From assembly GCF_001879695.1 (NCBI RefSeq), contig NZ_MNBL01000006.1:1-49346 (forward strand): a stretch of 49,346 nt of DNA, in the 5' to 3' direction. This stretch comes from Nioella sediminis (GTDB lineage Bacteria > Pseudomonadota > Alphaproteobacteria > Rhodobacterales > Rhodobacteraceae). A program made the position numbers and the translations under genes. Below are positions 25,949 through 36,379 of this stretch, in pieces. The notes beneath the pieces were generated by a model. It was not told the DNA's origin. It made no database searches and saw nothing but the letters and a program-made list of their open reading frames with translations. How positions within the stretch are numbered: position 1 is the stretch's first letter; each line of letters begins with the position of its first letter.

Positions 25949-27493
25949 TCAGTGGCTGGCGGCGATGGCGGTGTCGGACAGGGTCTGCCCGACGGCCAGG
26001 TCGTAATGGTGGACAAGGTTCTCGACCGAGGGGCCGATCACGTCGAGGGCGAGGCTCGGGTAGACGCCCAGAAGCAGGGTCATCACGATGAGCGGCGCAA
26101 AGATCATGCGTTCACGCGGGGTCATGTCGGTGATGGACTTGAGGCTTTCCTTGATCAGGTCGCCAAAGACCACCCGGCGGTAAAGCCACAGCGCATAGGC
26201 TGCCGACAGGATCACACCGGTCGCGGCGAAGACCGCGATCCAGGTGTTGACCTGAAAGACACCCATCAGCGTCAGGAATTCACCCACGAAGCCCGACGTG
26301 CCGGGCAGCCCGACATTGGCCATGGTGAACAGCATGAAGACCAGTGCATAGGCGGGCATCCGGTTCACGAGGCCGCCATAGGCGTCGATCTCGCGCGTGT
26401 GCATCCGGTCATAGATGACGCCAACGCAAAGGAAGAGCGCGCCGGACACGAAACCGTGGCTGATCATCTGAAAGATCGCGCCATCAACACCCTGCTGGTT
26501 GGCCGCGAAGATGCCCATGGTGACGTAGCCCATATGGGCGACCGACGAATAGGCGATGAGCTTCTTCATGTCCTCCTGCACCATCGCAACGAGCGAGGTG
26601 TAGATGATGGCGATCACTGACAGCCACATGACGAACTCTGCCATCAGGTCAGAGGCGACAGGGAACATCGGCAGGCTGAACCGCAAGAAGCCATAGCCGC
26701 CCATCTTCAGCAGGATCGCGGCCAGAACGACCGAGCCCGCCGTGGGCGCCTGAACGTGTGCATCGGGCAACCAGGTGTGAACCGGCCACATCGGCATTTT
26801 CACGGCGAAGCTGGCGAAGAAGGCGATCCACAGGATCGTCTGCAAGCCGCCGACGATATGCCAGCCCATGATCGAGATCGTGTCAGAGCTGAACTGGTGG
26901 GTCAGCAGCGTCGGGATATCCGTCGTGCCCGCATCCACATACATCGCGATCATCGCGACCAGCATCAGCACCGAGCCGAGGAAGGTGTAAAGGAAGAACT
27001 TGAACGCGGCATAGATCCGGTTCTGACCGCCCCAGATGCCGATGATCAGGAACATCGGGATAAGGCCCGCCTCGAAGAACAGGTAGAAAAGGACCAGATC
27101 AAGCGCCACGAAAACGCCGATCATCAGGCTTTCCAGAACCAAGAGCGCGATCATGTATTCCTTGACGCGATGCTCCACCTCCCAGCACGACCAGATGACA
27201 AGCGGCATCAGGAAGGTGGTCAGCATCACGAACAGAACCGAGATGCCATCGACTCCGACCTTGTAGGTCAGGCCAAGCATCCATTCGCCTTCTTCCACCA
27301 GCTGGAAGCCGGGGTTGGAGGCGTCAAATTCCAGCAGGATGAACAGCGAGATCACGAAGGTCGCAAGCGTTGCGGCCAGCGCCAGGTATTTCGCGTTCTT
27401 CTTGCCGCCTTCGGACTTGCCATCCGGGATCAGCGCGAAAAGCGCAGCCACCAGGGGAAGAAAGGTAACGATGGAGAGAAGATTGTCTTGCAT
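25949..27493 (-). CDS. nuoM: NADH-quinone oxidoreductase subunit M
   Basis: 514 residues, about 14 membrane helices. A proton-pumping antiporter-like subunit of complex I. Typical motifs include [48 protein letters not shown] and [16 protein letters not shown], which carry the Glu and Lys residues of the channel. It is ten bases after nuoL and nine before nuoN. Confidence 0.97.
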   Translation of the reverse strand: MQDNLLSIVTFLPLVAALFALIPDGKSEGGKKNAKYLALAATLATFVISLFILLEFDASNPGFQLVEEGEWMLGLTYKVGVDGISVLFVMLTTFLMPLVIWSCWEVEHRVKEYMIALLVLESLMIGVFVALDLVLFYLFFEAGLIPMFLIIGIWGGQNRIYAAFKFFLYTFLGSVLMLVAMIAMYVDAGTTDIPTLLTHQFSSDTISIMGWHIVGGLQTILWIAFFASFAVKMPMWPVHTWLPDAHVQAPTAGSVVLAAILLKMGGYGFLRFSLPMFPVASDLMAEFVMWLSVIAIIYTSLVAMVQEDMKKLIAYSSVAHMGYVTMGIFAANQQGVDGAIFQMISHGFVSGALFLCVGVIYDRMHTREIDAYGGLVNRMPAYALVFMLFTMANVGLPGTSGFVGEFLTLMGVFQVNTWIAVFAATGVILSAAYALWLYRRVVFGDLIKESLKSITDMTPRERMIFAPLIVMTLLLGVYPSLALDVIGPSVENLVHHYDLAVGQTLSDTAIAASH

Positions 27494-27503
27494 GTCTCTG
27501 CTC

Positions 27504-29693
27504 TCAGCCCCCGAAGCTCAAGGTTGCGATGGTGATCAGCACCGCGATGCCCAGAACCATCGCGAAGGCATAGTGGAAGAGGTACCCGGACTGCGCCCGG
27601 CCCGCGAGCCGCGTGAAGAAGGGGATGATCCCCATGGCCAGCCCGTTGATGCCGCCGTCGATGATATTGCCATCGCCGCGCTTCCACAGGGTCCGGCCGA
27701 TCCAGGCGGCGGGGATGACGAAGATCCAGTTGTAGATCTCGTCGAAATACCACTTGTTCAGCAGGAACTGATAGGCAGGCTGGAACAGCTCGGCGGTGCG
27801 CGCAGGCAGGGTCGGGCGGACGATGTAGAACAGGGTCGCGGTGACAAAGCCGATGATCATGGCGACGAAGGGCGCCAGCTTGACCCATTTCGGCACGCTA
27901 TGCGCGTCATTCAGCACGTGGTTATCCGGTGCCATGTGAATGGCGCCCTCGCCCGCGTGTCCGGTAAAGACGTAATGCGCTTCGCCATGGCCGTCATCCG
28001 CGGCTGCGTGGCTGTCCTCGGTTGCGTGGCTATCTGCGGCCTCGGCTGCATGGGCGTCATTTTCGCCATGCCCGTCGGTTGCCGCTTCGCCATGACCATC
28101 CGTCGCCATAGCTTCCTCGCCATGACCGGCCTCATCCGCATGACCTTCAACCGCGTAAGGAACGCCGAAGAAGCGGCCCACGGAATCGGTATGGCCGAAG
28201 AACTGGTTGTACCAGATCGCGCCCGAGAAGACCGCGCCCAAGGCCAGAGCCGCTAGCGGGATCAGCATCACCTTGGGGCTTTCATGGGCATGCTCATGCG
28301 CATGCTTGTCGCCGCGCGGCTTGCCATAGAAGGTCAGATAGATCAGGCGCCAGGAATAGAAGCTGGTGAAGCAGGCCGCGACGACCAGCATCCAGAAGGC
28401 GTAGGTCCCCAGACCACCGCCGAAGGCAAAGGCGCTCTCGATCACCGCATCCTTGGAGGCGAAGCCCGCAAAGCCGATCCAGCCCGTCAGCGGGATGCCG
28501 ACGCCGGTGATGGCCAGCGTGCCGATCATCATGGCGGCAAAGGTGAAGGGGATCTTCTTCCTCAGCCCGCCATAGTTGCGCATGTCCTGCTCGTGATGCA
28601 TCGCGTGGATGACCGAGCCCGCGCCAAGGAACAGCATTGCCTTGAAGAAGGCGTGGGTGAAGAGGTGGAACATCGCAACCGAGTAGACGCCGACGCCCGC
28701 CGCCACGAACATGTAGCCAAGCTGGGAACAGGTCGAATAGGCGATGACGCGCTTGATGTCGTTCTGCACGAGGCCCACGGTCGCTGCGAAGAAGGCGGTC
28801 GCGGCCCCGATGATCACGATGAAGTTGGTCGCATAGGGCGCGTATTCCATGATCGGCGACATGCGGCAGACCAGGAAGACACCCGCCGTCACCATGGTCG
28901 CGGCGTGGATCAGCGCCGACACCGGCGTCGGACCTTCCATCGCGTCCGGCAGCCAGGTGTGCAGGAACAGCTGCGCCGATTTCCCCATAGCGCCGATGAA
29001 GAGCAGCATGCCGATGGTGTTCGCGGCGTTCAGCTCACGCCCCATGAAGCTGATGGTCTGCTCCGCCAGATGCGGGCCTTCCGCAAGGATCACCGAGAAG
29101 TTGATGCTGTCGGTCAGCTTGTAGATCGCGAAGATGCCAAGCAGGAAGGCAAAGTCACCCACGCGGTTGACGATAAACGCCTTCATGGCAGCAGCGCCCG
29201 CGCTCGGCTTGCGGAAATAGAAGCCGATCAGCAGGTAGGACGCCACGCCCACGCCTTCCCAACCGAAGAACAGTTGCAGCAGGTTGTCGGCGGTCACCAG
29301 CGACAGCATCGCAAAGGTGAAGAAGGACAGGTAGGCGAAGAACCGGGGGCGATAGCTCTCGCCCTCGCGGAAATGCTCGTCATGGGCCATGTAGCCGAAG
29401 GAGTATAGATGCACGAGCGCCGAGACGGTGGTGATCACGATCAGCATGATCGCGGTCAGGCGGTCGATGCGCACCGACCAGCTGGTGTCCAGCGTGCCAG
29501 ACGCGATCCAGGTGAAGAGATCGCGGGTATAGGTCTCGCCGTCGAAGCCCAGGAACACGAACCAGCTGAGGATACAAGACAGGAACAGCGCGCCGGTTGC
29601 CACCCAACAGGCCGCCGTTTCCCCGATCAGACGCCAGGAAAAGCCGCAGATGATTGCGCCGACGAGCGGGAGGAAGAGAAGGAAGGTTTCCAT
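27504..29693 (-). CDS. nuoL: NADH-quinone oxidoreductase subunit L with His-rich loop
   Basis: 729 residues, longer than the roughly 610-residue E. coli subunit. It is the distal proton pump of complex I with the lateral helix at the C-terminus. Core motifs are normal ([65 protein letters not shown]). Residues about 517-580 are a polar insertion with ten His among Asp, Glu, Gly and Ala (GHGE repeated), and a shorter HAHEHAHES lies at 464-472. Both fall in loops between late helices. The His-rich loop may bind metal or protons; that is inference. Confidence 0.95.
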   Translation of the reverse strand: METFLLFLPLVGAIICGFSWRLIGETAACWVATGALFLSCILSWFVFLGFDGETYTRDLFTWIASGTLDTSWSVRIDRLTAIMLIVITTVSALVHLYSFGYMAHDEHFREGESYRPRFFAYLSFFTFAMLSLVTADNLLQLFFGWEGVGVASYLLIGFYFRKPSAGAAAMKAFIVNRVGDFAFLLGIFAIYKLTDSINFSVILAEGPHLAEQTISFMGRELNAANTIGMLLFIGAMGKSAQLFLHTWLPDAMEGPTPVSALIHAATMVTAGVFLVCRMSPIMEYAPYATNFIVIIGAATAFFAATVGLVQNDIKRVIAYSTCSQLGYMFVAAGVGVYSVAMFHLFTHAFFKAMLFLGAGSVIHAMHHEQDMRNYGGLRKKIPFTFAAMMIGTLAITGVGIPLTGWIGFAGFASKDAVIESAFAFGGGLGTYAFWMLVVAACFTSFYSWRLIYLTFYGKPRGDKHAHEHAHESPKVMLIPLAALALGAVFSGAIWYNQFFGHTDSVGRFFGVPYAVEGHADEAGHGEEAMATDGHGEAATDGHGENDAHAAEAADSHATEDSHAAADDGHGEAHYVFTGHAGEGAIHMAPDNHVLNDAHSVPKWVKLAPFVAMIIGFVTATLFYIVRPTLPARTAELFQPAYQFLLNKWYFDEIYNWIFVIPAAWIGRTLWKRGDGNIIDGGINGLAMGIIPFFTRLAGRAQSGYLFHYAFAMVLGIAVLITIATLSFGG

Positions 29694-29699
29694 GTCGGC

Positions 29700-30008
29700 T
29701 CAGCCCTTCATAACGTTGACGTCTTCCACGGCGATGGTGCCGCGGTTGCGGAAGAAGCAGACGAGGATAGCCAGACCAATCGCGGCCTCGGCGGCGGCGA
29801 CGGTCAGCACGAAGAGCGTAAAGATCTGCCCCGTCAGATCGCCCAGATAGGCGGAGAAGGCGACGAGGTTGATGTTGACCGCAAGCAGCATAAGTTCGAT
29901 CGACATCAGGATGACGATCACGTTCTTGCGGTTCAGGAAAATCCCGAAAATCCCGATGACGAACAGCGCTGCCGCCACCGTCAGGTAATGTTCCAGTGCG
30001 ATACTCAT
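29700..30008 (-). CDS. nuoK: NADH-quinone oxidoreductase subunit K
   Basis: 102 residues, three membrane helices. A complex I membrane-arm subunit with the conserved channel Glu residues in [20 protein letters not shown] and [14 protein letters not shown] strong GGAGGG precedes the ATG by five bases. It lies six bases before nuoL. The 85 bases upstream, after the 30-codon frame, contain a perfect 7-bp hairpin (30052-30058 with 30065-30071). Confidence 0.97.
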   Translation of the reverse strand: MSIALEHYLTVAAALFVIGIFGIFLNRKNVIVILMSIELMLLAVNINLVAFSAYLGDLTGQIFTLFVLTVAAAEAAIGLAILVCFFRNRGTIAVEDVNVMKG

Positions 30009-30093
30009 CTCGTCCCTCCGGGGCCTGCGCCCCTTGGTTATTCAATCGCGCCCGCACCTTTGCCGGTGCGGCCAGAGTTCTTTTTGACCGGTC

Positions 30094-30186
30094 TCAGCTC
30101 CGGTCGGTTTCGCCCCGTTTGCGGGACGTTGTGTAAACTGCGGCGGCCAGGGCAACGGCAATGGCCACCCAACCCCACCAAGCCAT
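30094..30186 (-). CDS. 30-residue membrane micropeptide between nuoJ and nuoK
   Basis: The frame starts with ATG at 30186, sharing one base with the nuoJ stop (TGATG), five bases after AGGGG. It reads [17 protein letters not shown] followed by YTTSRKRGETDRS and a TGA at 30094-30096. It has one strong hydrophobic helix with Trp at the N-terminal border and a basic C-terminal tail, giving an N-out/C-in prediction by the positive-inside rule. It is shorter than normal gene-calling cut-offs. Its position suggests a small complex I accessory subunit or assembly peptide, which is inference. Confidence 0.6.
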   Translation of the reverse strand: MAWWGWVAIAVALAAAVYTTSRKRGETDRS

Positions 30187-30800
30187 CAGAGCCCCTGCCC
30201 CGGCTTCACGTCCTTCAGTTCCATCGCCTTGGCCGGATCGCGGTACATCTGCGCCAGCACGTTCTGGCGCTTGACGTCGGTGCGGTGGCGCAGGGTCAGC
30301 ACGATCGCGCCGATCATGGCGACCAGCAGGATCAGGCCCGCCAGCTGGAACAGAAGGAAGTAGTGGTCATAGATCACGGCGCCCAAAGCGGCGGTGTTAT
30401 GCGCGGCGCCTTCGGGCGTGGCGTTGGGGGTCGCCAACAGGTCAACGCCCTCGGCAGTGGCCCAGGGACCAAACGCCATGGACAGCTGGATCAGGATGAT
30501 CACGCCGATCAGCCCCGCCATGGGGATGTATTTGGCCATCTCCGCCTTCAGCTCGGCGAAATCCACATCTAGCATCATGACGACGAAGAGGAACAGCACC
30601 GCCACCGCGCCCACATAGACGATCACCAGCAGCATCGCCACGAACTCCGCCCCGATGAGGACGAAGAGCCCGGCAGAGCTGAGGAAGGCCAGGATCAGCC
30701 ACAGCACCGAATGGACGGGGTTGCGGCTGACCACCACGAAGAGGCCGGCCACCACCGTGGTGATGGCGAAGAGGTAAAAGGTGAAATCGGCGATACCCAT
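30186..30800 (-). CDS. nuoJ: NADH-quinone oxidoreductase subunit J
   Basis: 204 residues from ATG 30800, seven bases after GAGGAG. A longer frame to 30839 would run into the preceding gene. Five membrane helices; the NuoJ signature [19 protein letters not shown] is present. It is a complex I membrane-arm subunit. It starts four bases after the stop of the CMD-fold gene and is followed by the overlapping 30-codon frame. Confidence 0.96.
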   Translation of the reverse strand: MGIADFTFYLFAITTVVAGLFVVVSRNPVHSVLWLILAFLSSAGLFVLIGAEFVAMLLVIVYVGAVAVLFLFVVMMLDVDFAELKAEMAKYIPMAGLIGVIILIQLSMAFGPWATAEGVDLLATPNATPEGAAHNTAALGAVIYDHYFLLFQLAGLILLVAMIGAIVLTLRHRTDVKRQNVLAQMYRDPAKAMELKDVKPGQGL

Positions 30801-30804
30801 GGGG

Positions 30805-31218
30805 TTACTCCTCGGTTCCGTCGATGGCCTGACGGGCAAGCTCCATCGCCTTGGTCATGGCGGGGACACCCCCGAACATGGCGGCCTGCGCGATGGTTTC
30901 GGCAATTTCCTGTTTCGATGCCCCGGCCTCCAGCGCGTGGCGCACGGTCAGGCGGATCTGCGGTTCGGCCACGGCGCCCTGGATGGTCAGGCCCTGAAGC
31001 GTCAGCAGCAGGCGGGTCTTGGCATCCAGCCCATCGGGGTTGAACTGCTTGCCCATGAACGCTTCCATCATCTCGGCAGGCATGGTCGGCCAGAGCTTTT
31101 CAAAGCCCTGCGGCGTGAATTGCGCCATGGCAGGATTGACCTGCTTGACCCAATCCTTGGCCATGTCCTGCGTCTGCGCCATCAGCGCCGCGAAGGGGTT
31201 TTGCGGGGCTTTGGTCAT
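30805..31218 (-). CDS. Carboxymuconolactone decarboxylase-fold protein in nuo operon
   Basis: 137 residues. The C-terminal 90 residues match the CMD/AhpD fold ([52 protein letters not shown]). The CxxC pair of peroxidase-active AhpD is absent, so neither AhpD activity nor true decarboxylase activity can be assumed. The N-terminal part ([21 protein letters not shown]) looks amphipathic and phasin-like. The start overlaps the nuoI stop (ATGA), so it is co-translated with complex I; an assembly or accessory role is inferred. Confidence 0.8.
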   Translation of the reverse strand: MTKAPQNPFAALMAQTQDMAKDWVKQVNPAMAQFTPQGFEKLWPTMPAEMMEAFMGKQFNPDGLDAKTRLLLTLQGLTIQGAVAEPQIRLTVRHALEAGASKQEIAETIAQAAMFGGVPAMTKAMELARQAIDGTEE

Positions 31219-31709
31219 CGGTAGGGGGCATCCAGTTCAAGGTTGCGGGCGATCTCGGCTTCCCAACGGGCGCCGTTTTCCAGCAGCTTTTCCTTGTTGT
31301 AGAACAGCTCTTCGCGGGTCTCGGTGGCGAATTCGAAATTAGGGCCTTCGACAATCGCATCCACCGGGCAGGCTTCCTGGCAGAAGCCGCAATAGATGCA
31401 CTTGGTCATGTCGATGTCGTAGCGGGTGGTCCGGCGGCTGCCGTCCTCGCGCGGTTCGGCGTCGATGGTGATGGCCTGCGCCGGGCAGATCGCTTCGCAG
31501 AGCTTACAGGCGATGCAGCGTTCTTCCCCGTTGGGGTAGCGGCGCAGCGCGTGTTCCCCCCGGAAGCGGACCGAGAGCGGGCCTTTCTCGTGCGGATAGT
31601 TCACCGTCGCCTTGGGCGCGAAGAAATACTTCAGCCCCAGTTGGAAGCCTTTGACGAAATCCGCCAGCAGGAAGTATTTCGCGGCGCGGGTGTAGTCGAT
31701 CTGCGTCAT
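31215..31709 (-). CDS. nuoI: NADH-quinone oxidoreductase subunit I
   Basis: 164 residues from ATG 31709; a TTG at 31712 is also in frame. It carries the two [4Fe-4S] clusters (N6a/N6b) of complex I, bound by C65[10 protein letters not shown]75P and C104[10 protein letters not shown]114P. The N-terminal amphipathic region ([21 protein letters not shown]) contacts the membrane arm. It is directly downstream of nuoH and overlaps the CMD-fold gene. Confidence 0.97.
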   Translation of the reverse strand: MTQIDYTRAAKYFLLADFVKGFQLGLKYFFAPKATVNYPHEKGPLSVRFRGEHALRRYPNGEERCIACKLCEAICPAQAITIDAEPREDGSRRTTRYDIDMTKCIYCGFCQEACPVDAIVEGPNFEFATETREELFYNKEKLLENGARWEAEIARNLELDAPYR

Positions 31710-31712
31710 CAA

Positions 31713-32750
31713 TCAGCCCCCGATCATCCAGCGGGCATAGGCGCCGCCAAAGAGTTCGAATTTTGCCAGGAAGGCCACGATCACGACCCAACCCAGAGAC
31801 AGCGGCAGGAACACTTTCCAACCGATCCGCATCAGCTGGTCATAGCGGTAGCGCGGCGTGATTGCCTTCACCATGGCGAAGATGAAGAAGAAGAAGGCCA
31901 TCTTGCCAACCATCCACAGCACGCCGTCGGGCAGGCCCGGAATGGGGCTGAGCCAACCGCCGAAGAACAGCAGCGTGACAAGCGCACACATCAGGAAGAT
32001 GGCGATGTATTCCCCGGCCATGAACAGCAGGAAGGGCGTCGCCGAGTATTCCACCTGATAGCCCGCGACCAGCTCCGATTCCGCTTCCGGCAGGTCGAAG
32101 GGCGGGCGGTTGGTTTCGGCCAGGGCCGAGATGAAGAACAGGAACACCATCGGGAAATGCGGCAGCCAGTACCAGCTGAAGAAGCCGTAAGACCCGTCCT
32201 GCGCGCGCACGATGTCAGAGAAGTTCAGCGAGCCTGTGGTGATCACCACACCGATGATGATCAGGCCGATCGAGACTTCGTAGGAAATCATCTGCGCGGC
32301 AGAGCGCAGCGAACCGAGGAAAGGATATTTGGAGTTCGACGCCCATCCGCCCATGATCACGCCGTACACTTCCAAAGAGGAAACAGCGAAGACATAGAGA
32401 ATGGCAACGTTCAGATCCGCCAGAACCCAACCATCGTTGAAGGGGATCACCGCCCAGGCAATCATCGCCAGAACGAAGCTGGTCAGCGGTGCCAGGATGA
32501 ACACGGGCTTGTCAGCGCCCGCCGGGATCACCACTTCCTTGATGACGTATTTCAGCGCGTCGGCCACCGATTGCAGCAGGCCGAAGACCCCCACCACGTT
32601 GGGGCCCTTGCGCATCTGGACCGCCGCCCAGATCTTCCGGTCGCCATAGACCAGGAAGAGAAGCGAGATCATCACGAATGCGATCACCGCAAGACACTGC
32701 GCGATAATAATCAGCGCGATGCCGGGAGTGGTTGTAAAGAATTCAGCCAT
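31713..32750 (-). CDS. nuoH: NADH-quinone oxidoreductase subunit H
   Basis: 345 residues, about eight helices. NuoH forms much of the quinone-binding chamber at the junction of the two arms of complex I. Signatures include [49 protein letters not shown] and FLSLG-like loop residues. It lies six bases after a lipoprotein gene and next to nuoI. Confidence 0.97.
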   Translation of the reverse strand: MAEFFTTTPGIALIIIAQCLAVIAFVMISLLFLVYGDRKIWAAVQMRKGPNVVGVFGLLQSVADALKYVIKEVVIPAGADKPVFILAPLTSFVLAMIAWAVIPFNDGWVLADLNVAILYVFAVSSLEVYGVIMGGWASNSKYPFLGSLRSAAQMISYEVSIGLIIIGVVITTGSLNFSDIVRAQDGSYGFFSWYWLPHFPMVFLFFISALAETNRPPFDLPEAESELVAGYQVEYSATPFLLFMAGEYIAIFLMCALVTLLFFGGWLSPIPGLPDGVLWMVGKMAFFFFIFAMVKAITPRYRYDQLMRIGWKVFLPLSLGWVVIVAFLAKFELFGGAYARWMIGG

Positions 32751-32756
32751 CTGTCC

Positions 32757-33173
32757 TCACACCGTCGGTATGCCTTGCTCGGCGCAGTCGGCGACCACCA
32801 CTTCGGCGTCTATCGTCTGCACCCCCCGGGGGAGCGCCGGTGACACGGTGTAAACCGCATCTGCGTGCCAAAGGCCAGCCTCTTCCTGCACATTTGTGCG
32901 GACATGTCGCGCAAATCCGTAGCCCCGGATCAGCGTGTACTGAGCTGCTGCACATTCGGCATAGGCCGCCACGTCCTCTCGCCCCCTTGCACCGCGCATC
33001 TCCACGCGGAAATTCACCAGATCTTCATCCAGGAGACGGGTTTCGACCCCCAGATACTCAAACAGCGCCGGATGCCGGTCCTGCGTGGCCGCCGGATCGG
33101 GCGTACAGCCCGCCAGCGCCAGAACCATGGCACCGCCACCCACGAAGGGCCGGAGCGTTCCGCCGCCCGGCAC
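32757..33173 (-). CDS. Putative lipoprotein between nuoG and nuoH
   Basis: 138 residues from GTG 33173. A signal peptide ends in the lipobox LAGC with Cys23. The mature part contains ARGREDVAAYAECAAAQYTLIRGYGFARHVRT and ends with two conserved-looking Cys positions. The domain is not recognised with certainty; small lipoproteins at this place in nuo operons are seen in related bacteria, to my recollection. It sits five bases after nuoG and six before nuoH, so it is co-expressed with complex I. It may be anchored on the periplasmic face of the inner membrane or on the outer membrane. Confidence 0.7.
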   Translation of the reverse strand: MPGGGTLRPFVGGGAMVLALAGCTPDPAATQDRHPALFEYLGVETRLLDEDLVNFRVEMRGARGREDVAAYAECAAAQYTLIRGYGFARHVRTNVQEEAGLWHADAVYTVSPALPRGVQTIDAEVVVADCAEQGIPTV

Positions 33174-33178
33174 CCCGA

Positions 33179-35188
33179 TTATTCCGCCGCAATCGCGGCC
33201 TCGGACCGCGCCTTTGCCGCAGCACTCAGCTCGGCCATCACGGCCGACGCGCGGGCAATCGGGTTGGTCAGATAGAAGTCCTTCACCGCAGGCACGAAAT
33301 CGGCCTCGGCCGGTGCACGCAATTCCAGCGGTGCGATCTCGTTCATCGGCACTTCGTCGATCATCGCCAGATGCGGAACCTCGGCCACCATCGCGTTGCG
33401 CAACTGCACAAGCGAGTCGTAGGGCAGCGCCGCGCCTAGTTCTGCCGACAGTGCGCGCAGGATCGCCCAGTTTTCCTTGGCCTCACCGGGCGCAAAGCCC
33501 GCGCGAAGCGCCAGTTGCGGACGGCCTTCGGTGTTGACGAAGAGCCCCTGTTCCTCGGTATAGGCCGCGCCCGGCAGGATCACGTCGGCGCGATGCGCGC
33601 CCCGGTCGCCATGGCTGCCCTGATAGATCACGAAGGGACCATCGGCGATGTCCACCTCATCGGCTCCGAGGTTGTAGATCACCTCTGCCCCGTCGATGGC
33701 CGCAGGCAGACCGCCCTCGGTCACCGCGCCCACATCCATTGCGCCGACGCGAGAGGCTGCCGTGTGCAGCACCATCAGCTTCGCACCGCAGCCTTCGACA
33801 TAGGCCAAGGCCTGGCTCAGCACCGCTTCGCCATCGGCCTCGCGCAGCGCGCCCTGACCGACAATCACGATCGTGTCGGGCTTGGCTTCGACCTTGGCGA
33901 CCAGATCGGTCAGCGCTTTCCGGTCGGACCCGAAGTGGTAGTAGTCATAGGTCAGGTCGGCCTTGGGGCCGATCAGCCCGATCCGCGCACCGTTGATCCA
34001 CGCCTTGCGGATGCGGGCGTTCAGAACCGGCGCTTCGTCGCGCGGGTTGGTGCCGATCAGCAGGATGGTCTTGGCGCTGTCGATATCCTCGACCATCGCG
34101 GTGCCCGCATAGGCGCCCCGGTTTCCGGCGGGAAGTTTCGCCCCATCGGTGCGGCATTCGACATTGCCGCCCTGCCCTTCGATCAGCCCTTTCAGCGCGA
34201 ACGCGGCCTCGACCGGGGCCAGATCGCCCACCAGACCGGCCACTTTCTTGCCTTTCATGGCAGCGGCGGCAGCAGACAGCGCCTCGGGCCAGCTGGCTTT
34301 GCGCAGCTTGCCATTCTCGCGGATGTAAGGCGTGTCCAGACGCTGGCGGCGCAGCCCGTCCCAGATGAAGCGGGTCTTGTCGGAAATCCATTCCTCGTTC
34401 ACGCCGTCATGGTTGCGCGGCAGGATGCGCATGACTTCACGGCCCTTGGTATCCACACGGATGTTCGAGCCAAGCGCGTCCATCACGTCGATGGTTTCGG
34501 TCTTGGTCAGTTCCCACGGACGGGCGGTGAAGGCGTAGGGCTTCGACGTCAGCGCGCCGACCGGGCAGAGGTCGATGATATTGCCCTGAAGGTTCGAATC
34601 GAGCGTCTCATTGAGGTAGCTGGTGATCTCGCTATCCTCGCCACGCCCGGTCTGGCCCATCTGCCAGATGCCCGCGACCTCGGTCGTGAAGCGCACGCAG
34701 CGGGTGCAGGAAATGCAGCGGGTCATGGCGGTGGACACGAGCGGACCAAGGTTCAGCTCTTCGGAGGCGCGCTTGGGCTCGCGGTAACGCGAGAAGTCCA
34801 CGCCGTAAGCCATCGCCTGATCCTGCAGGTCGCATTCGCCGCCCTGATCGCAGATCGGGCAGTCCAGCGGATGGTTGATCAGCAGGAATTCCATCACCCC
34901 TTCGCGGGCCTTCTTGACCATGGGGGAGTTCGTCTTGACCACCGGCGGCTGGCCTTCGGGGCCGGGGCGCAGGTCGCGCACCTGCATGGCGCAGGAAGCG
35001 GCGGGTTTCGGCGGGCCGCCCACGACCTCCACCAGACACATGCGGCAGTTGCCGGCAATCGACAGACGTTCGTGATAACAGAACCGCGGAACCTCGACTC
35101 CGGCCTCTTCACAGGCCTGAATCAATGTCATCGCAGGATCCACCTCGATCTCTTTGTCGTCGATGATGATTTTGCGTAGATCGGTCAT
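33179..35188 (-). CDS. nuoG: NADH-quinone oxidoreductase subunit G
   Basis: 669 residues, close to the mitochondrial 75-kDa subunit and shorter than E. coli NuoG. The N-terminal [2Fe-2S] site is C37, C48, C51, C66. The His-ligated [4Fe-4S] site is H106, C110, C113, C119. The third cluster uses C158, C161, C164 and C208. The extra N7 cluster of some bacteria is not visible. The rest is a molybdopterin-oxidoreductase-like scaffold without the cofactor. The ATG follows AAGGGTG. The 242-base gap upstream (35189-35430) is the largest inside the operon and could hold an internal promoter. Confidence 0.96.
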   Translation of the reverse strand: MTDLRKIIIDDKEIEVDPAMTLIQACEEAGVEVPRFCYHERLSIAGNCRMCLVEVVGGPPKPAASCAMQVRDLRPGPEGQPPVVKTNSPMVKKAREGVMEFLLINHPLDCPICDQGGECDLQDQAMAYGVDFSRYREPKRASEELNLGPLVSTAMTRCISCTRCVRFTTEVAGIWQMGQTGRGEDSEITSYLNETLDSNLQGNIIDLCPVGALTSKPYAFTARPWELTKTETIDVMDALGSNIRVDTKGREVMRILPRNHDGVNEEWISDKTRFIWDGLRRQRLDTPYIRENGKLRKASWPEALSAAAAAMKGKKVAGLVGDLAPVEAAFALKGLIEGQGGNVECRTDGAKLPAGNRGAYAGTAMVEDIDSAKTILLIGTNPRDEAPVLNARIRKAWINGARIGLIGPKADLTYDYYHFGSDRKALTDLVAKVEAKPDTIVIVGQGALREADGEAVLSQALAYVEGCGAKLMVLHTAASRVGAMDVGAVTEGGLPAAIDGAEVIYNLGADEVDIADGPFVIYQGSHGDRGAHRADVILPGAAYTEEQGLFVNTEGRPQLALRAGFAPGEAKENWAILRALSAELGAALPYDSLVQLRNAMVAEVPHLAMIDEVPMNEIAPLELRAPAEADFVPAVKDFYLTNPIARASAVMAELSAAAKARSEAAIAAE

Positions 35189-35373
35189 GCTTCACCCTTG
35201 CGCGTCGCTTGGCTCCGGTTGGCGGCGTGTCTACCGCAAGCCCCGCCCGGATTCACGCGGAAAATTGCCGTGCCACCCTAGTGCCGCGATTGACGCGCTT
35301 TTGCAACGTGATGGCGGCATTTTTCAAGCCGATAACCCGGTATACAACGGTATATGACCGCGCCCAATGCGCG

Positions 35374-35400
35374 CATGCCCGCCATTTGGGGGCGGGCATG
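35374..35400. terminator. Perfect 10-bp hairpin in the nuoG upstream gap
   Basis: CATGCCCGCC (35374-35383) pairs exactly with GGCGGGCATG (35391-35400) around a seven-base loop, 30 bases after the DUF5333 stop on the minus strand. No T-run follows in either direction. It may attenuate transcription or protect mRNA ends between the accessory genes and nuoG. The remainder of 35189-35430 shows no gene. Confidence 0.5.
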
Positions 35401-35430
35401 GGCTTGAAGCATGAAATTGGAAAGAAAAGG

Positions 35431-35832
35431 TTACCGCAAAAGGCGGCCAATCTGACTGTTTGCGGCGATTTCTTCTTCGCCGACGGTGCAATATCCTTCG
35501 CGTTGATCGGGCGATGCGTTGCGTTCTGCCAATCGCGCATCGGCAATCGCGCGCACGCGCTGCTGCTCGTCTTCGTTGAAGACAAAATCCTCGATCTCCG
35601 AACGGGTGAAGCCAAGTTCGGTCGCCCGCCCGACAAGGCTGTTGATGAACCCGAGCGCACGCAACCGCCGGGCGGAAATCGAGTCGCAGCGATTATGGAT
35701 GTGGCGTGCGATGGCAAAGGCCACCAACCCCTCGCTCAGCACCGGGTCATTGCGCAGCACATCCCAATCATCGGCGCGCGCCGGCTGCGCCAAAAACAGG
35801 CACATAACGAGAAGGGGAAAACATCGAGACAT
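35431..35832 (-). CDS. DUF5333-like periplasmic protein
   Basis: 133 residues. A clear signal peptide (LLVMCLFLAQPARA) is cleaved near residue 20. The mature part is a helical domain: LSEGLVAFAIARHIHNRCDSISARRLRALGFINSL, TRSEIEDFVFNEDEQQRVRAIADARL, and a single late Cys (EGYCTVGEEEIA). It matches my recollection of the Rhodobacteraceae family DUF5333, found beside nuo genes; function unknown. Two Cys in the mature part could form a disulfide. It is the last gene of the set inserted between nuoF and nuoG. Confidence 0.75.
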   Translation of the reverse strand: MSRCFPLLVMCLFLAQPARADDWDVLRNDPVLSEGLVAFAIARHIHNRCDSISARRLRALGFINSLVGRATELGFTRSEIEDFVFNEDEQQRVRAIADARLAERNASPDQREGYCTVGEEEIAANSQIGRLLR

Positions 35833-35955
35833 ATTGCAAAATCCTTGGTTGGCGTCGTCGGACCCTGCGCCAAAATGGGGTCATTGCGGTCTGACATTCA
35901 ATATCAGGCGATTGCTATCCGCCTGAATCGGCCCGTTCCCGCCGGTTCACCCCGC

Positions 35956-36273
35956 TCAGATCCGCACGCCCCAATAGGCGATGATCAGGTAGATGATCAG
36001 CGCCACGAACGCGATCCCGAGCGTCGTGTAAATTGCCGCTTCCAATTTTTCCGGCGTGTTCAGCACCATCATGACCATGCCGGCCAGCATCACCCCGATC
36101 ACCGTGCCGAGTATGGAGCCGCCAATACCCCAGGTATATCCCAGCCAGATGCCAAGCGCCGCGAAGGACACGAATACGGCGACCACCCATACCCGGTAGA
36201 CACCGACCAAGACCGGCCTGCCGCCGTCATATGCACGTTGATCTGTCACTGCCGCCTCCACAGAGGAACCCAC
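35956..36273 (-). CDS. Three-helix inner-membrane protein, unknown
   Basis: 105 residues from a GTG start preceded by GGGGCGA. Three hydrophobic segments: VWVVAVFVSFAALGIWLGYTW, GSILGTVIGVMLAGMVMMVL and TLGIAFVALIIYLIIAYWGV. No family is recognised. It lies 106 bases after the gene at 36380 and 123 before the DUF5333 gene, within the nuoF-nuoG insertion. Confidence 0.6.
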   Translation of the reverse strand: MGSSVEAAVTDQRAYDGGRPVLVGVYRVWVVAVFVSFAALGIWLGYTWGIGGSILGTVIGVMLAGMVMMVLNTPEKLEAAIYTTLGIAFVALIIYLIIAYWGVRI

Positions 36274-36379
36274 TCGCCCCGTTTTCGGGTGCCATTTGGA
36301 TACAGTCTACCCTTTCGGATAGGATTCATCAACGCTTTCAAGGGGCCGCAGAACGCTTCATGGGCAGATGGGACACAGG

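Noticed and set aside
24458-26620. Very long open frame (720 codons) on the plus strand opposite nuoN and nuoM
   Set aside because: Rich in Asp, His, Gln, Arg and Gly as expected from the antisense of hydrophobic high-GC genes; no ribosome binding site or family resemblance.
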